Shown here in pieces: positions 26,261 through 34,711 of a stretch of 44,186 nucleotides of DNA. The DNA is taken from NCBI GenBank assembly GCA_039801465.1, contig JBDRUT010000013.1, forward strand, positions 1-44,186, in the 5' to 3' direction. The stretch is from JAOABV01 sp039801465 (GTDB lineage: Bacteria; Hydrothermota; Tepidihabitantia; Tepidihabitantales; CAIPLT01). The notes below the pieces were generated by a model. It had not been told where the DNA came from. It ran no database searches and worked only from the letters and a program-made list of their open reading frames with translations. How positions within the stretch are numbered: the first letter of the stretch is position 1; each line of letters begins with the position of its first letter. Both the position numbers and the translations under genes were made by a program.

Positions 26261-26626
26261 ATGAAATACACGATTAATATCAATCAACTCGGCATCTTTT
26301 ATGCGGGTTTGCTTGCCGAGACTGATTTAATTGACTGGGCAATTTTCGGAGTTATTAAAAATGCTCGAATACAATATACAAACATTTATAATAACCAAAT
26401 GTCAAAGAAAGCCGAAAAAGCAACAGACCCTATTGCATCTATTGCAATACCCCCTATTGCATCTATTGCAACAGCCCCTATTGCACCTAGTGCAACAGCA
26501 CAATTAGTAACTAAATATCAATTAGTAACAAAATATCAATTAGTAACAAAGAATAAAATTAATGATATTTCTTTTTTTCTAAAGAACATAATGATAATGT
26601 TCTCAAAATACAAAAATAAGTATTGA
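26261..26626 (+). CDS. Small protein with two in-frame repeat tracts, possibly internally deleted
   Basis: 121 residues. Residues 1-45 (from ININQLGIFYAGLLAETDLI to the IFGVI segment) look like an ordered domain start. Then come two back-to-back repeat tracts. Three 24-base units at 26420-26491 give an alanine/isoleucine/proline-rich PIASIA-type segment. Three 18-base units at 26501-26554 give QLVTKY repeated. Both periods are multiples of three, so the frame survives copy-number change. There is no Shine-Dalgarno site. The opening resembles, from memory, winged-helix replication-type proteins with repetitive tails, in which case the DNA-binding domain has been lost; this is a weak inference. 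Confidence 0.45.
   Translation: MKYTININQLGIFYAGLLAETDLIDWAIFGVIKNARIQYTNIYNNQMSKKAEKATDPIASIAIPPIASIATAPIAPSATAQLVTKYQLVTKYQLVTKNKINDISFFLKNIMIMFSKYKNKY
26420..26554 (+). repeat. Adjacent 24-base x3 and 18-base x3 tandem repeats
   Basis: Units start at 26420, 26444 and 26468 (GCAACAG or GCAATAC, then CCTATTGCA and a short end), followed by a partial unit at 26492. Units of CAATTAGTAACAAAATAT type start at 26501, 26519 and 26537. Confidence 0.9.
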
Positions 26627-27393
26627 ATAGCGATTAGACAAGTAAGTTCCTAATTTGTTCTTTGACAAGATGGTTACCTAATCCAACGGATTGCCCTTTG
26701 GCAAAACTTCAAGCGCAAAGCGGAAAGAATACTAATCAATATATATCATTCTGTACTTAACACCGCGTATTACTTTTGAACCATTGAACTTTTAAACTTT
26801 TGAACCTTTTAACTTTTGAACTTTAGTGCCATATTTAGACCCTGAATTAAATTGATGTCGTTTCACTCCATCTACACTTCGTGTTTCAGGAAGACACTGC
26901 GTATCACTTTTGAACCTTTGAACTTTAGACTGTGCTTTATTTAGACCCTGAAATAAATTCAGGGAGACACAACGAGCAGGCAGGGTGACACTCACTCCCA
27001 TTTTGTCATGTTGAACTTGTTTCAGCATCTCGTAGACCCTGAAATAAATTTAGGGTGACAAAACGAGTAGACAGGGTGACACTTTGTGTCATTTTTGAAC
27101 CTTTTACCCTTTTAACTTTTAAACTTTATTATTTGCCTAAAAGTCATTGTTGGCAGTCATTAGTTGTGCCGCGGAACGAATACTGAACAATGATGGATGG
27201 CAAAGAAAGAAAGTGATGAAAAAATTTGTGCTTTCCTTTTCAACCAAACCTTCTTTTGCCAGGGGACAAGAAACTTTAGAATATATTTCCGGGTAACGTG
27301 AAGCGTAGATGTTGTTTAACAACATCCATGGATTAAGGTGAGGAAGAGAAACCAACCAAACTTATAGCAATTAGACCTGCTGAAGTCTAATAA
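26627..27393. repeat. Dispersed palindromic and octamer repeats
   Basis: About 800 bases before the MFS gene. Octamer-periodic stretches (GAACTTTT, AAACTTTT, GAACCTTT type) occur at 26775-26825, 26908-26930 and 27090-27127. A palindromic unit of the CCCTGAAATAAATTCAGGG type occurs at 26946-26964 and 27037-27055, with a shorter relative at 26840, each near GGGTGACA; TTGAACTTGTTTCAGCAT at 27011-27028 belongs to the same element. A minus-strand frame at 27137-27355 (72 residues) sits in less AT-rich DNA but has no recognisable family or ribosome-binding site. Confidence 0.6.
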
Positions 27394-27422
27394 TTGACTT
27401 TTCAGACTCTCATTTGTAATAT
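27394..27422 (+). promoter_or_regulatory. MFS gene promoter, near-leaderless
   Basis: TTGACT (27394-27399), a 17-base spacer and TAATAT (27417-27422), then 9 bases to the ATG at 27432. The leader would be at most 2-3 bases. Confidence 0.65.
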
Positions 27423-27431
27423 TTATTCTTT

Positions 27432-28787
27432 ATGCAAGACCCGAAAATTAAAAAAGGACTCCGTATTTCTATTCTGCAAGGTCTCTTTACAAATATTCAT
27501 ATCACACTTACCGGTGGTATGTTCTTAACCGGATATGCGTTAAATTTAGGCGCTTCCGCTTTTCATATTGGGCTTTTAGCCGCAATTCCAGCGCTTTTGA
27601 CCAGTTTAGGATTCGTTTCAGCATTTTTAGTTAATCGGTTAAGTCGCAGAAAACCACTTACTGTTATTACTTCAGGCATTGCTCGAGCACTATTCTTCAT
27701 TCCAGCATTACTTTTACTATTTAATATCAAATTACAATTGTCGCATCTTTTAATAATCGTTGGTGTTTTTAATGCATTATTGATAATTGCTGACAATTCA
27801 TGGCTCTCTTGGATGAGTGATTTAGTGCCGAAAGAGATGCGTGGTCGGTTTTTTGGAATTCGTAATACTGCAATGGGTTTAATTGGTATGTTAGTATCTT
27901 TTACTGGAGCCAGACTGCTTGATTATTTCAAAGCAACTAACCAGCAAAACTTCGGATTTGGCACAATCTTTTTGATTGCCAGTATCTGCGCATTGATTGG
28001 CACAATCCTCTTATCTCAACAACCAGAGATTATTACTGTTCGCGCACCAACTAATTTGCTCGCAATAATCTCCGCACCATTCAAAGACAATAATTTCCGA
28101 AAATTCCTACGATTTGTCGGATTTTGGTATATCACTTCAAGTATTGCCAGTCCTTTTTATTTAGTCTTTATGCTTCAGAACCTTAAAATGAAATACTCAA
28201 CAGTTGCAATTTATTCTATTATTGCTGGGATTATGACACTTATTTTTCAACCATTATGGGGTAGAGCAATTGACCGATTTAAGTCAAAACCAATTCTATT
28301 TATTAATTTCTTTTCTATTGCCTTTTTGCCTTTACTCTGGATTTTTCCTAAAGCCAGTTTTCTTTTGCCAGTTTGGATTGATGCTTTTTTAACTGGGATT
28401 TTCTGGTCTGGCGTAAATTTAAGTGTCTTTAATATCGTCTTTTCACTATCGGATAATGAAGAACTCAAGGAGAGTTATTTTGCTATTTTTACAGCAATTA
28501 CTGGTATTAGTGGATTCGTCTCATCATTATTAGGCGGATATCTGGCAAACCTTTTAAGAAGATTTAATCTTGAGATATTAGGCTTAAATATTGTAAATTA
28601 CCAGTTGTTCTTTATTTTTGCTGGGTTATCGCGATTTATTGCTTTATTATTCTTAAAAGAAGTTAAAGAAGCCAAAGCAACTTCACCGAGTTATGCATTA
28701 GGCATTATGACTGATTATGCTTTGAGAAGACTAAATTATGGGATGGAGTTTATCTTAAATACTATTAAATTTTTAAGACCCAAATAA
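27432..28787 (+). CDS. Major facilitator superfamily transporter
   Basis: 451 residues with about 12 hydrophobic helices. The cytoplasmic loop between helices 2 and 3 reads NRLSRRKPLTVITSG, and a second basic loop VPKEMRGRFFGIRNTAMG (~residues 135-152) is typical of the YcaD/Atg22-like MFS branch. GRAIDRFKSKPILF forms the equivalent loop of the second half (~276). Substrate cannot be predicted. It stands alone on the plus strand with its own promoter. The C-terminal 35 residues are basic and probably cytoplasmic. Confidence 0.85.
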   Translation: MQDPKIKKGLRISILQGLFTNIHITLTGGMFLTGYALNLGASAFHIGLLAAIPALLTSLGFVSAFLVNRLSRRKPLTVITSGIARALFFIPALLLLFNIKLQLSHLLIIVGVFNALLIIADNSWLSWMSDLVPKEMRGRFFGIRNTAMGLIGMLVSFTGARLLDYFKATNQQNFGFGTIFLIASICALIGTILLSQQPEIITVRAPTNLLAIISAPFKDNNFRKFLRFVGFWYITSSIASPFYLVFMLQNLKMKYSTVAIYSIIAGIMTLIFQPLWGRAIDRFKSKPILFINFFSIAFLPLLWIFPKASFLLPVWIDAFLTGIFWSGVNLSVFNIVFSLSDNEELKESYFAIFTAITGISGFVSSLLGGYLANLLRRFNLEILGLNIVNYQLFFIFAGLSRFIALLFLKEVKEAKATSPSYALGIMTDYALRRLNYGMEFILNTIKFLRPK

Positions 28788-28928
28788 AGAGATTCTATCA
28801 AAGATAAATAACTTCATCATTAGTGTTAAATATCAAGTTTAGATTAATTCTACTACATTGCTTCTTATAATTTGTCTTCCTTAGTTAGAATGAATAAAAT
28901 CCTTAACGCACCGCAAGTTAATTTAGTA

Positions 28929-28956
28929 TTGACTTATTTTATTTTTTATTTATACT
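28929..28956 (+). promoter_or_regulatory. Promoter of the outer-membrane-like gene
   Basis: TTGACT (28929-28934), a 16-base spacer and TATACT (28951-28956). The start codon at 29050 lies about 87 bases beyond the expected start site, an unusually long leader for this window. Confidence 0.6.
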
Positions 28957-29049
28957 TATTTAAGTAAACCTCGTAATGGAGAACTATAGCGGTCGGTATT
29001 TAAGTGTCTTGTATAATTAATGCTCCCAGTTTTATATTTAGGAGGCGTT

Positions 29050-29613
29050 ATGATATACAAAACAACCGCCGCATTAATAATATGTGCCGTGAGTTTTGGC
29101 ACAGCCGCAACAGACTTAGGTCTGCGGATTTCCACTAACATAACTGAAGAACTTGAAAGATTATATGTCCCACCTGATACTTGGTTAATTGATACTGTCC
29201 AAACACCTTATACTGGTTTAGCATTAGATTTTCACATAACACCATACAAAAACCTAACAATTCGAACTGGCATTACTGAATTACGATTCTTATATGCCGG
29301 CGGAACCGACTTTCTAATCTTTCCACAGATTGGCGCAGATATATCTTATGCAGTTCAATTAAAAAGATTTTATCCTTATTTCACTTTTGGACTATATTAC
29401 CGCAAAATCCGTTGGCAGAGGTGGTATAATTACCGAGCAGGTCTTGGTTTAGCATACCAATTAAATGATAAACTGCGGCCTTATGTGGAAATTCAAGCCT
29501 GGGATGAAACGACTAAATCAGAACGAGGTGTTTATTGGTTGGGTTATTCCACCACTGGACTGTTAGGCTTAGCAAAAATTCATCTCGGAACAAGAATTAA
29601 GATAAAAAACTGA
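29050..29613 (+). CDS. Exported beta-barrel-like protein, function unknown
   Basis: Start chosen at 29050 because GGAGG sits 4 bases before it, although the frame is open upstream. The 187-residue product has a signal peptide (YKTTAALIICAVSFGTAA, ~3-20). The remainder is alternating polar/aromatic beta strands (GLALDFHITPYKNLTIRTGI, YPYFTFGLYYRKIRW, RAGLGLAYQLNDKLRPYVEI) with a LGTRIKIKN end. This is the look of a small outer-membrane barrel of the OmpA/OmpW size class. No specific family is recognised. It is monocistronic with its own promoter. Confidence 0.7.
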   Translation: MIYKTTAALIICAVSFGTAATDLGLRISTNITEELERLYVPPDTWLIDTVQTPYTGLALDFHITPYKNLTIRTGITELRFLYAGGTDFLIFPQIGADISYAVQLKRFYPYFTFGLYYRKIRWQRWYNYRAGLGLAYQLNDKLRPYVEIQAWDETTKSERGVYWLGYSTTGLLGLAKIHLGTRIKIKN

Positions 29614-29621
29614 ACACTATG

Positions 29622-30034
29622 CTTAACTAAAAAATAAAAGTGAAATAATTAAGAAATAAGACCACTTCTTTTCCCAATTGATTAAACTAAAGTAAACAAA
29701 TTAATAAGACTATCCCTTTTCTGCTCAATTAAATAAAAGCAATAAATTGTGAAATAAAACCAATCTTTTTACTCTTTATTAAATAGAAGTGAACAAATTA
29801 AGAAATAAGATTTGCCCTTTGCCAATTAAGAAATAATTCCGCCTCTTTTTCCGCTTGATTAAACAAATGTAAACTAATTAAGAACAAGTCTATCCCTTTT
29901 TCTGCTTGACTAAATAAAAGTAAACTAATTATGAAAATAAAACCAATCTCTTTTCACTTGACTAAATAAAAGTAAACAAATTGTGAAAATAAAACCAATC
30001 CCTTTTACATTTGATTAAATAAAAGTAAACAAAT
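29622..30034 (-). repeat. Array of ~52-base repeats derived from the permease 3' end
   Basis: About eight diverged units begin near 29622, 29677, 29724, 29772, (29820 partial), 29851, 29903, 29956 and 30009, a spacing of 47-55 bases. The core is like TTGATTAAATAAAAGTAAAC followed by AAATTRTGAAAATAAAACCAATC and CCTTTT. The last unit (30009-30034) is the actual end of the permease coding sequence, giving FTFI-stop, so the array looks like tandem copies of the gene end laid out downstream. What lies between the cores is also similar from unit to unit, which excludes a CRISPR array. Confidence 0.88.
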
Positions 30035-30902
30035 ATCCCAGACCCAAAGATAGAATACTTAAAACAATCAAATAGACAATCACAACCCTTATGCCAAAAT
30101 CTCTGCCAAATACTAAAAGTGTACCATAAGAGGTAACCGGTCCAATTAAAAGTAAAACCATTCCTGCACCTGAGTTCATTCCTTGCCGAATTAATGCATC
30201 TACCAAAGGCGGACTTGAAGTTGAGCAGAAATACATCAAAATACCAAATATTAATGCCAAAGGATATGCAATATTTCCGGTAAGGAAATTTTTAATAAAT
30301 AGACCAATCGGTGTGAATGTGACAACAATTGCAGCAAGAAAAATACCTAATAAAGTCAATGGTCCAATATCTTTAGGCATTTCAATAAAAGCGAATTTCA
30401 GAATTGATTTTATACGGTTGGAAACAAGTTTATGACAGTTACATTCTGTTTCTGCCAAATTACAAGACGCACAGATAACTTGACTTTTGTCTTCTTTTGG
30501 TGTGTAGGGAATAAGATTACCAATAATCCCGATTACAAGACCGATTATGATAACCGCAACAAATATAAAGATAGCAAATTTTAGTCCTAATACTCGCAAT
30601 GTGACTAAAAATGCACTAATTGAAGTAGCAGGCGTTGCAACTAAAAACGCTAAAATCGGTCCTAACTTTATTCCTTTTTTATGAAATATAACTGCAATTG
30701 GTAGAGTTCCCCAACAACATATTGGCAAAATTGTTCCAATAACTGTCAATAAAAAAATCGGCTTTAGTCCAGTACCAGATAGATACTTTTCAATAATTCC
30801 TTTTGGTATAAATTCATGAATTATTCCAGACAATAGAAATCCGATTGCTAATGCCGGAATAGTCTCAATCAGATAATGATAGAAGTTTTGCAAAAATAAC
30901 AT
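30015..30902 (-). CDS. SO_0444-type Cu/Zn efflux permease (DUF318 family)
   Basis: 295 residues, eight or so transmembrane helices. PICCWGTLPIAV (~61-72) and YFCSTSSPPLVDALI (~225-239) are signature segments of the DUF318/YraQ permease family. Between the two helical halves a soluble loop contains ICASCNLAETECNCHK (~143-158), a four-cysteine metal-binding cluster as in the SO_0444-type copper/zinc efflux members. AAAGGTG precedes the ATG. The gene is followed by the array of copies of its own 3' end. Metal specificity is inferred from the family and the cysteine loop. Confidence 0.83.
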   Translation of the reverse strand: MLFLQNFYHYLIETIPALAIGFLLSGIIHEFIPKGIIEKYLSGTGLKPIFLLTVIGTILPICCWGTLPIAVIFHKKGIKLGPILAFLVATPATSISAFLVTLRVLGLKFAIFIFVAVIIIGLVIGIIGNLIPYTPKEDKSQVICASCNLAETECNCHKLVSNRIKSILKFAFIEMPKDIGPLTLLGIFLAAIVVTFTPIGLFIKNFLTGNIAYPLALIFGILMYFCSTSSPPLVDALIRQGMNSGAGMVLLLIGPVTSYGTLLVFGRDFGIRVVIVYLIVLSILSLGLGYLFTFI

Positions 30903-30967
30903 TGAACACCTTTATAAAAAATGCTAATACATTTTATTTCTAATGATATTGACATTTACAATGGATG

Positions 30968-32260
30968 CTATTGGTCTTTTTCATTATTTGACTTTTGACC
31001 TTTATGGGGAAGATAATACTTTCTGCCTTTTAGCGAAGGCGGAAAATGTTCTTGCTCAACTTTAGCCTCAGGATAGTCGTGGGCATATTTATAACCTTTT
31101 CCGTAACCGAAATGTCTCATTAATGGTGTGACCGGGTTTCTAAGATGTAAAGGCACAGGTTCAGAAAGACTTTCTAAAGCATCCTTTTTGGCTAATTCGT
31201 ATGCTTTATATATGGCATTACTCTTTGGTGCCATTGCCAAAAAGACCACTGCCTGGGCTAAGGCTAAATCACCTTCTGGGCGACCAATAAAATCTACTGC
31301 ATCTTTTGCCGCATTAGCAATCACTAACGCAAGATGATTAGCATCGCCAATATCTTCTATTGCAAAACGCACCAATCTGCGGGCAATATATAATGGGTCT
31401 TCACCTGCCTCAAGCATTCTCGCTAACCAGTATAACGAAGCATCCGGGTCAGAATCGCGCAATGATTTATGAAGTGCCGAAATCAGATTGTAATGTTCCT
31501 CACCACTCTTATCATATAATAAAATCTTCCTTGAAGCAACTTGCTCGATTGTCTCTTTAGTAATTACTCTCTGATTCTTTTCATCTGGTTCAGTAGACTG
31601 AACTGCAATGTCTAATGTGGTTAAAGCAACACGTGCGTCACCTTGAGCAATATTGACAATGTAATCTAAAATATTTTCCGAAATAATCGGATTGTATTCT
31701 TTTAATCCATGCGGATGATTTATTGCGCGTTTAAGAATCGTTTTAAGGTTATCTGGTGATAGTTGATGCAAGATATAAACTCGACATCGAGAAAGCAGTG
31801 GTCCAATAACCTCAAATGAAGGATTTTCTGTCGTCGCACCAATGAGAATTATCCTACCGGATTCGACATGGGGTAAAAATGCATCTTGTTGTGCTTTATT
31901 AAATCGGTGAATCTCGTCAACAAAAAGGATTGTTGTCTTTTTATGCATTTGCTTCTGATATTCTGCTTCTTTTATTACTCTTCGAATATCAGCAACACCA
32001 GAAGTAACTGCACTAAATGCAATAAAATGGGCATTAGTATATTGAGCAATAATCCGGGCTAAGGTAGTTTTACCGGAACCAGGTGGACCCCAAAAAATCA
32101 TTGAGTGCAATTCGCCTTTTTCAATGATTTTGCGAAGCGGTTTGTCTTGTCCTAATAAATGTTCTTGTCCAACAATTTCATTTAAATCCCTGGGCCTTAA
32201 CCTTTCAGCAAGAGGAATATTAACTCTGTTTTGGTGTGAGGTATTATTGGTCGTTTTCAT
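30968..32260 (-). CDS. rarA: Replication-associated recombination protein A (AAA+ ATPase)
   Basis: 430 residues. The N-terminal signature LAERLRPRDLNEIVGQEHLL leads to Walker A GPPGSGKTTLA (~58-68), Walker B LFVDEIHRFNKAQQDAFLP (~111) and sensor 1 IGATTENPSFEV. The C-terminal tetramerisation part has SDPDASLYWLARMLEAGEDP and RHFGYGKGYKYAHDYP, diagnostic for RarA/MgsA/WRNIP1. It acts at stalled replication forks. A consensus TATAAT lies 6 bases before the ATG, predicting a leaderless transcript. Confidence 0.96.
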   Translation of the reverse strand: MKTTNNTSHQNRVNIPLAERLRPRDLNEIVGQEHLLGQDKPLRKIIEKGELHSMIFWGPPGSGKTTLARIIAQYTNAHFIAFSAVTSGVADIRRVIKEAEYQKQMHKKTTILFVDEIHRFNKAQQDAFLPHVESGRIILIGATTENPSFEVIGPLLSRCRVYILHQLSPDNLKTILKRAINHPHGLKEYNPIISENILDYIVNIAQGDARVALTTLDIAVQSTEPDEKNQRVITKETIEQVASRKILLYDKSGEEHYNLISALHKSLRDSDPDASLYWLARMLEAGEDPLYIARRLVRFAIEDIGDANHLALVIANAAKDAVDFIGRPEGDLALAQAVVFLAMAPKSNAIYKAYELAKKDALESLSEPVPLHLRNPVTPLMRHFGYGKGYKYAHDYPEAKVEQEHFPPSLKGRKYYLPHKGQKSNNEKDQ

Positions 32261-32266
32261 AAAATA

Positions 32267-32294
32267 ATTATAAGTCTTTTATACGAATAATCAA
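32267..32294 (-). promoter_or_regulatory. rarA promoter, predicted leaderless start
   Basis: Minus strand: TTGATT (32289-32294), a 16-base spacer and TATAAT (32267-32272), then 6 bases to the ATG at 32260. Confidence 0.7.
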
Positions 32295-32654
32295 CGATTT
32301 TCTTCTCAATTTCAGATATATAATTATTACATCCAGTTATGCTTTATTCTAATTAGATTTAAGTTGATGGTCGAGATTTTTAAAAGATTTATCGCTAATC
32401 GGTCATAATCCAATGCTAAAGGAAAAATTGTAATTCTAAATTGAATTTACCATAAAGAAAAAGATATAATCAAATTTTATGGAAAAATATGGATGATATT
32501 TTTTCACTGGGATTGAAAATCGAATTCTGTATAATAAAAACTTTGCATATCAAATCTCAATATCATTTGCAACCGACGGTATTATTCTCAAATTTTTGCA
32601 TTTTGCTAACATGATAATCTTAGCATATAATTCAATTAGTCTCATTATGAGATA
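32295..32654. other. AT-rich divergent intergenic region
   Basis: About 360 bases between rarA and galE promoters. I find no open frame with a start, terminator or repeat I would defend; short frames around 32490-32650 lack starts or ribosome-binding sites. Confidence 0.4.
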
Positions 32655-32682
32655 TTGACGATTCAAGATTTTTGAGTATTGT
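32655..32682 (+). promoter_or_regulatory. galE promoter
   Basis: TTGACG (32655-32660), a 16-base spacer and TATTGT (32677-32682), 16 bases before the ATG at 32699. It places the start site after the possible TTG start at 32672 and so decides for the ATG. Confidence 0.55.
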
Positions 32683-32698
32683 ATTAGTGTTACTAATT

Positions 32699-33709
32699 AT
32701 GAAAAAAACCAAACGCAAATTAGTTCTGGTTACTGGCGGCGCTGGATATATTGGCTCAGTTACCAGTAAATTATTAATCGAAAACAACTACGAAGTTATT
32801 ATTCTTGATAATTTGACTACTGGCAGAATAAATGCAATTCCGCCAGGCGCTGAATTCATTAAGGGTGATATTGGCGATATTGGCTTATTAAGAAAGGTCT
32901 TTAAGAAATACAAATTTGACTGTGTAATGCATTTTGCTTCTTTAATTTCAGTTGAAGAATCAATAAAAAATCCTGAAAAGTATTTTAAGAATAATGTCGT
33001 TGCCGGAATGAATTTATTACAAGAGATGGTGGCAACTGGCAGTTGTAAAAAAGTAGTCTTTTCCTCTTCTGCTGCTGTATATGGTGCATCAACGCAAATT
33101 CCCATTAATGAAGAATCGCCATTAAATCCATTAAATCCCTATGGTCAAACGAAGAAAATCTTTGAACTATTCTTAAAAGCATATGCTGACGCTAAAGTAA
33201 TCAACTGTACTATTTTGAGATATTTTAATGCTGCTGGAGCATATATCACCAATAAAGGAATCTGGGGAGAAGACCACAAACCTGAAACACATCTAATTCC
33301 ATTATTGCTAAAATCTGCGATGGAACGAAAAAAAATTACTATTAATGGCAATGATTATCCAACACCGGATGGCACTTGTATCCGAGATTACATTCATGTC
33401 TACGATGTGGCTATGGCACATATTTTAGCAATGAAAAAGATGAAACCAGGCTTTGCGGTTTATAATGTTGGAACCGGCATTGGTTATTCAAATCTCGAAG
33501 TATTACAAATGGCACAACAGATAACCGGTCAAAAGATTAATTATAAAATCGGTAGGCGTCGAGCTGGTGATTGCGCTATTTTGATTGCTGATGTCGAAAA
33601 GATTAAAAGAGAATTAGGCTTTATGCCTGAAAAATCCGACTTAAAAACAATAATTCAGGATGCCTGGATATTCAGTCAGAGCCAATTCGCGAAAAGAAAT
33701 ACAAAATAG
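32699..33709 (+). CDS. galE: UDP-glucose 4-epimerase
   Basis: 336 residues from the ATG at 32699; the frame is open to a TTG at 32672, which precedes the predicted transcription start. It is an extended short-chain dehydrogenase. The NAD-binding TGGAGYIGS lies near residue 12, FSSSAAVYG holds the catalytic Ser, and YGQTK holds the catalytic Tyr-xxx-Lys (~150). RYFNAAGA and RDYIHVYDVA are GalE-typical. It interconverts UDP-glucose and UDP-galactose (or the GlcNAc forms), supplying surface polysaccharide precursors. There is no Shine-Dalgarno site. Confidence 0.92.
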   Translation: MKKTKRKLVLVTGGAGYIGSVTSKLLIENNYEVIILDNLTTGRINAIPPGAEFIKGDIGDIGLLRKVFKKYKFDCVMHFASLISVEESIKNPEKYFKNNVVAGMNLLQEMVATGSCKKVVFSSSAAVYGASTQIPINEESPLNPLNPYGQTKKIFELFLKAYADAKVINCTILRYFNAAGAYITNKGIWGEDHKPETHLIPLLLKSAMERKKITINGNDYPTPDGTCIRDYIHVYDVAMAHILAMKKMKPGFAVYNVGTGIGYSNLEVLQMAQQITGQKINYKIGRRRAGDCAILIADVEKIKRELGFMPEKSDLKTIIQDAWIFSQSQFAKRNTK

Positions 33710-33841
33710 TTCTGAAGGGATCTATTTTACCATTGAATAATTGAATTTTGTGGATCCTTATATTGATAATGGTTTACTAAAACCAGATGCGTTTTGGTGT
33801 ATATTTTCAAAGAGACTTTTCTGCCGGAGTGTAAAAATTGC

Positions 33842-33869
33842 TTGACAAATATAAAATTTTTAGTATGAT
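33842..33869 (+). promoter_or_regulatory. speB promoter with a very short leader
   Basis: TTGACA (33842-33847), a 16-base spacer and TATGAT (33864-33869), then 14 bases to the ATG at 33884, so the leader is about 7-8 bases and has no Shine-Dalgarno site. Confidence 0.7.
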
Positions 33870-33883
33870 AGCATAGCCAGAAA

Positions 33884-34711
33884 ATGGCATTATATTTTGC
33901 AACAGCAAATTTAGCCGAAGCCCAAACGGTAGTCTTAGGTGTTCCCTATGACCGTTCAAGTTCTTTTTTACCAGGCTGTCGTTTTGCTCCCAACCAGATT
34001 CGGCTTGCTGCGGAAAACATTGAATCGTACAGTCCCTATTTCAATAAAGATGTTTCGGATTTAAAAATCTATGACGCTGGCGATACCATCTTGTCATTTG
34101 CTACGATCAAAGATACTCTTAAACAGATCCAGTATGCAGTTTCAACTTATCTTAAAGAAGGGAAAAAAATACTTGTCTTAGGCGGCGAACATACTATTAC
34201 TTTACCAATTATCACCGAATACATAAAATACTACCCGGAGCTTAATCTAATCCAATTCGATGCACATTCTGATATGAGAGACGAATATCTGAACGAGAAA
34301 ATTTGTCACGCAACCGTAATACGACGCATTGCCGAAATTTTACGCCCAAAGAATATTTTTCAATTAGGAATACGTTCTCTTACTGGACCAAAGGAAAATA
34401 AAAATATGTTTCTATTTAAAACTGAAGCCTATCTTGACCAAGTCAAAAAGAGCATCGGAAAGAAACCTTGTTATTTAACTTTGGATATTGATGTTTTAGA
34501 TTGTGGTATTATGCCTGCAGTTCAAACTCCAGAACCCGGTGGAATTTCTTATCACGAACTATTCGCATCCATCGTCAAAATGAGTAGTCTAAACATAGTT
34601 GGTTGTGATATTGTTGAATATAATCCATTGACTGATTCTAATTTGGCTTATGCTTCAGCCGTTGCAGAAATTACTCGGGAATTAATTCTTATGATGAATT
34701 ATAAAAGGTAA
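33884..34711 (+). CDS. speB: Agmatinase-like ureohydrolase (arginase family)
   Basis: 275 residues. Binuclear manganese ligands are visible in LGGEHTIT (~107), FDAHSDMRDE (~125-134, normally DAHLDLRDE) and LDIDVLDCGIMP (~203; many members have DPAFAP here). PEPGGISYHEL and GCDIVEYNPL (~238) complete the family pattern. The N-terminal GVPYDRSSSFLPGCRFAPNQIR is typical of agmatinases. It hydrolyses agmatine to putrescine and urea in characterised members, but related ureohydrolases use other guanidino compounds. The spermidine synthase-like membrane protein at 3894-6158 is a possible pathway partner. Confidence 0.88.
   Translation: MALYFATANLAEAQTVVLGVPYDRSSSFLPGCRFAPNQIRLAAENIESYSPYFNKDVSDLKIYDAGDTILSFATIKDTLKQIQYAVSTYLKEGKKILVLGGEHTITLPIITEYIKYYPELNLIQFDAHSDMRDEYLNEKICHATVIRRIAEILRPKNIFQLGIRSLTGPKENKNMFLFKTEAYLDQVKKSIGKKPCYLTLDIDVLDCGIMPAVQTPEPGGISYHELFASIVKMSSLNIVGCDIVEYNPLTDSNLAYASAVAEITRELILMMNYKR

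Noticed and set aside
26792..27028. 78-codon minus-strand frame
   Set aside because: It runs across octamer and palindromic repeats; its protein is a translation of the repeat DNA.
29622..30034. Possible CRISPR array (regular ~20-base core at ~52-base spacing)
   Set aside because: The sequences between cores are similar to one another rather than unique spacers, the cores vary, the spacing is irregular, and the last unit is the coding end of the permease. No cas gene is present.
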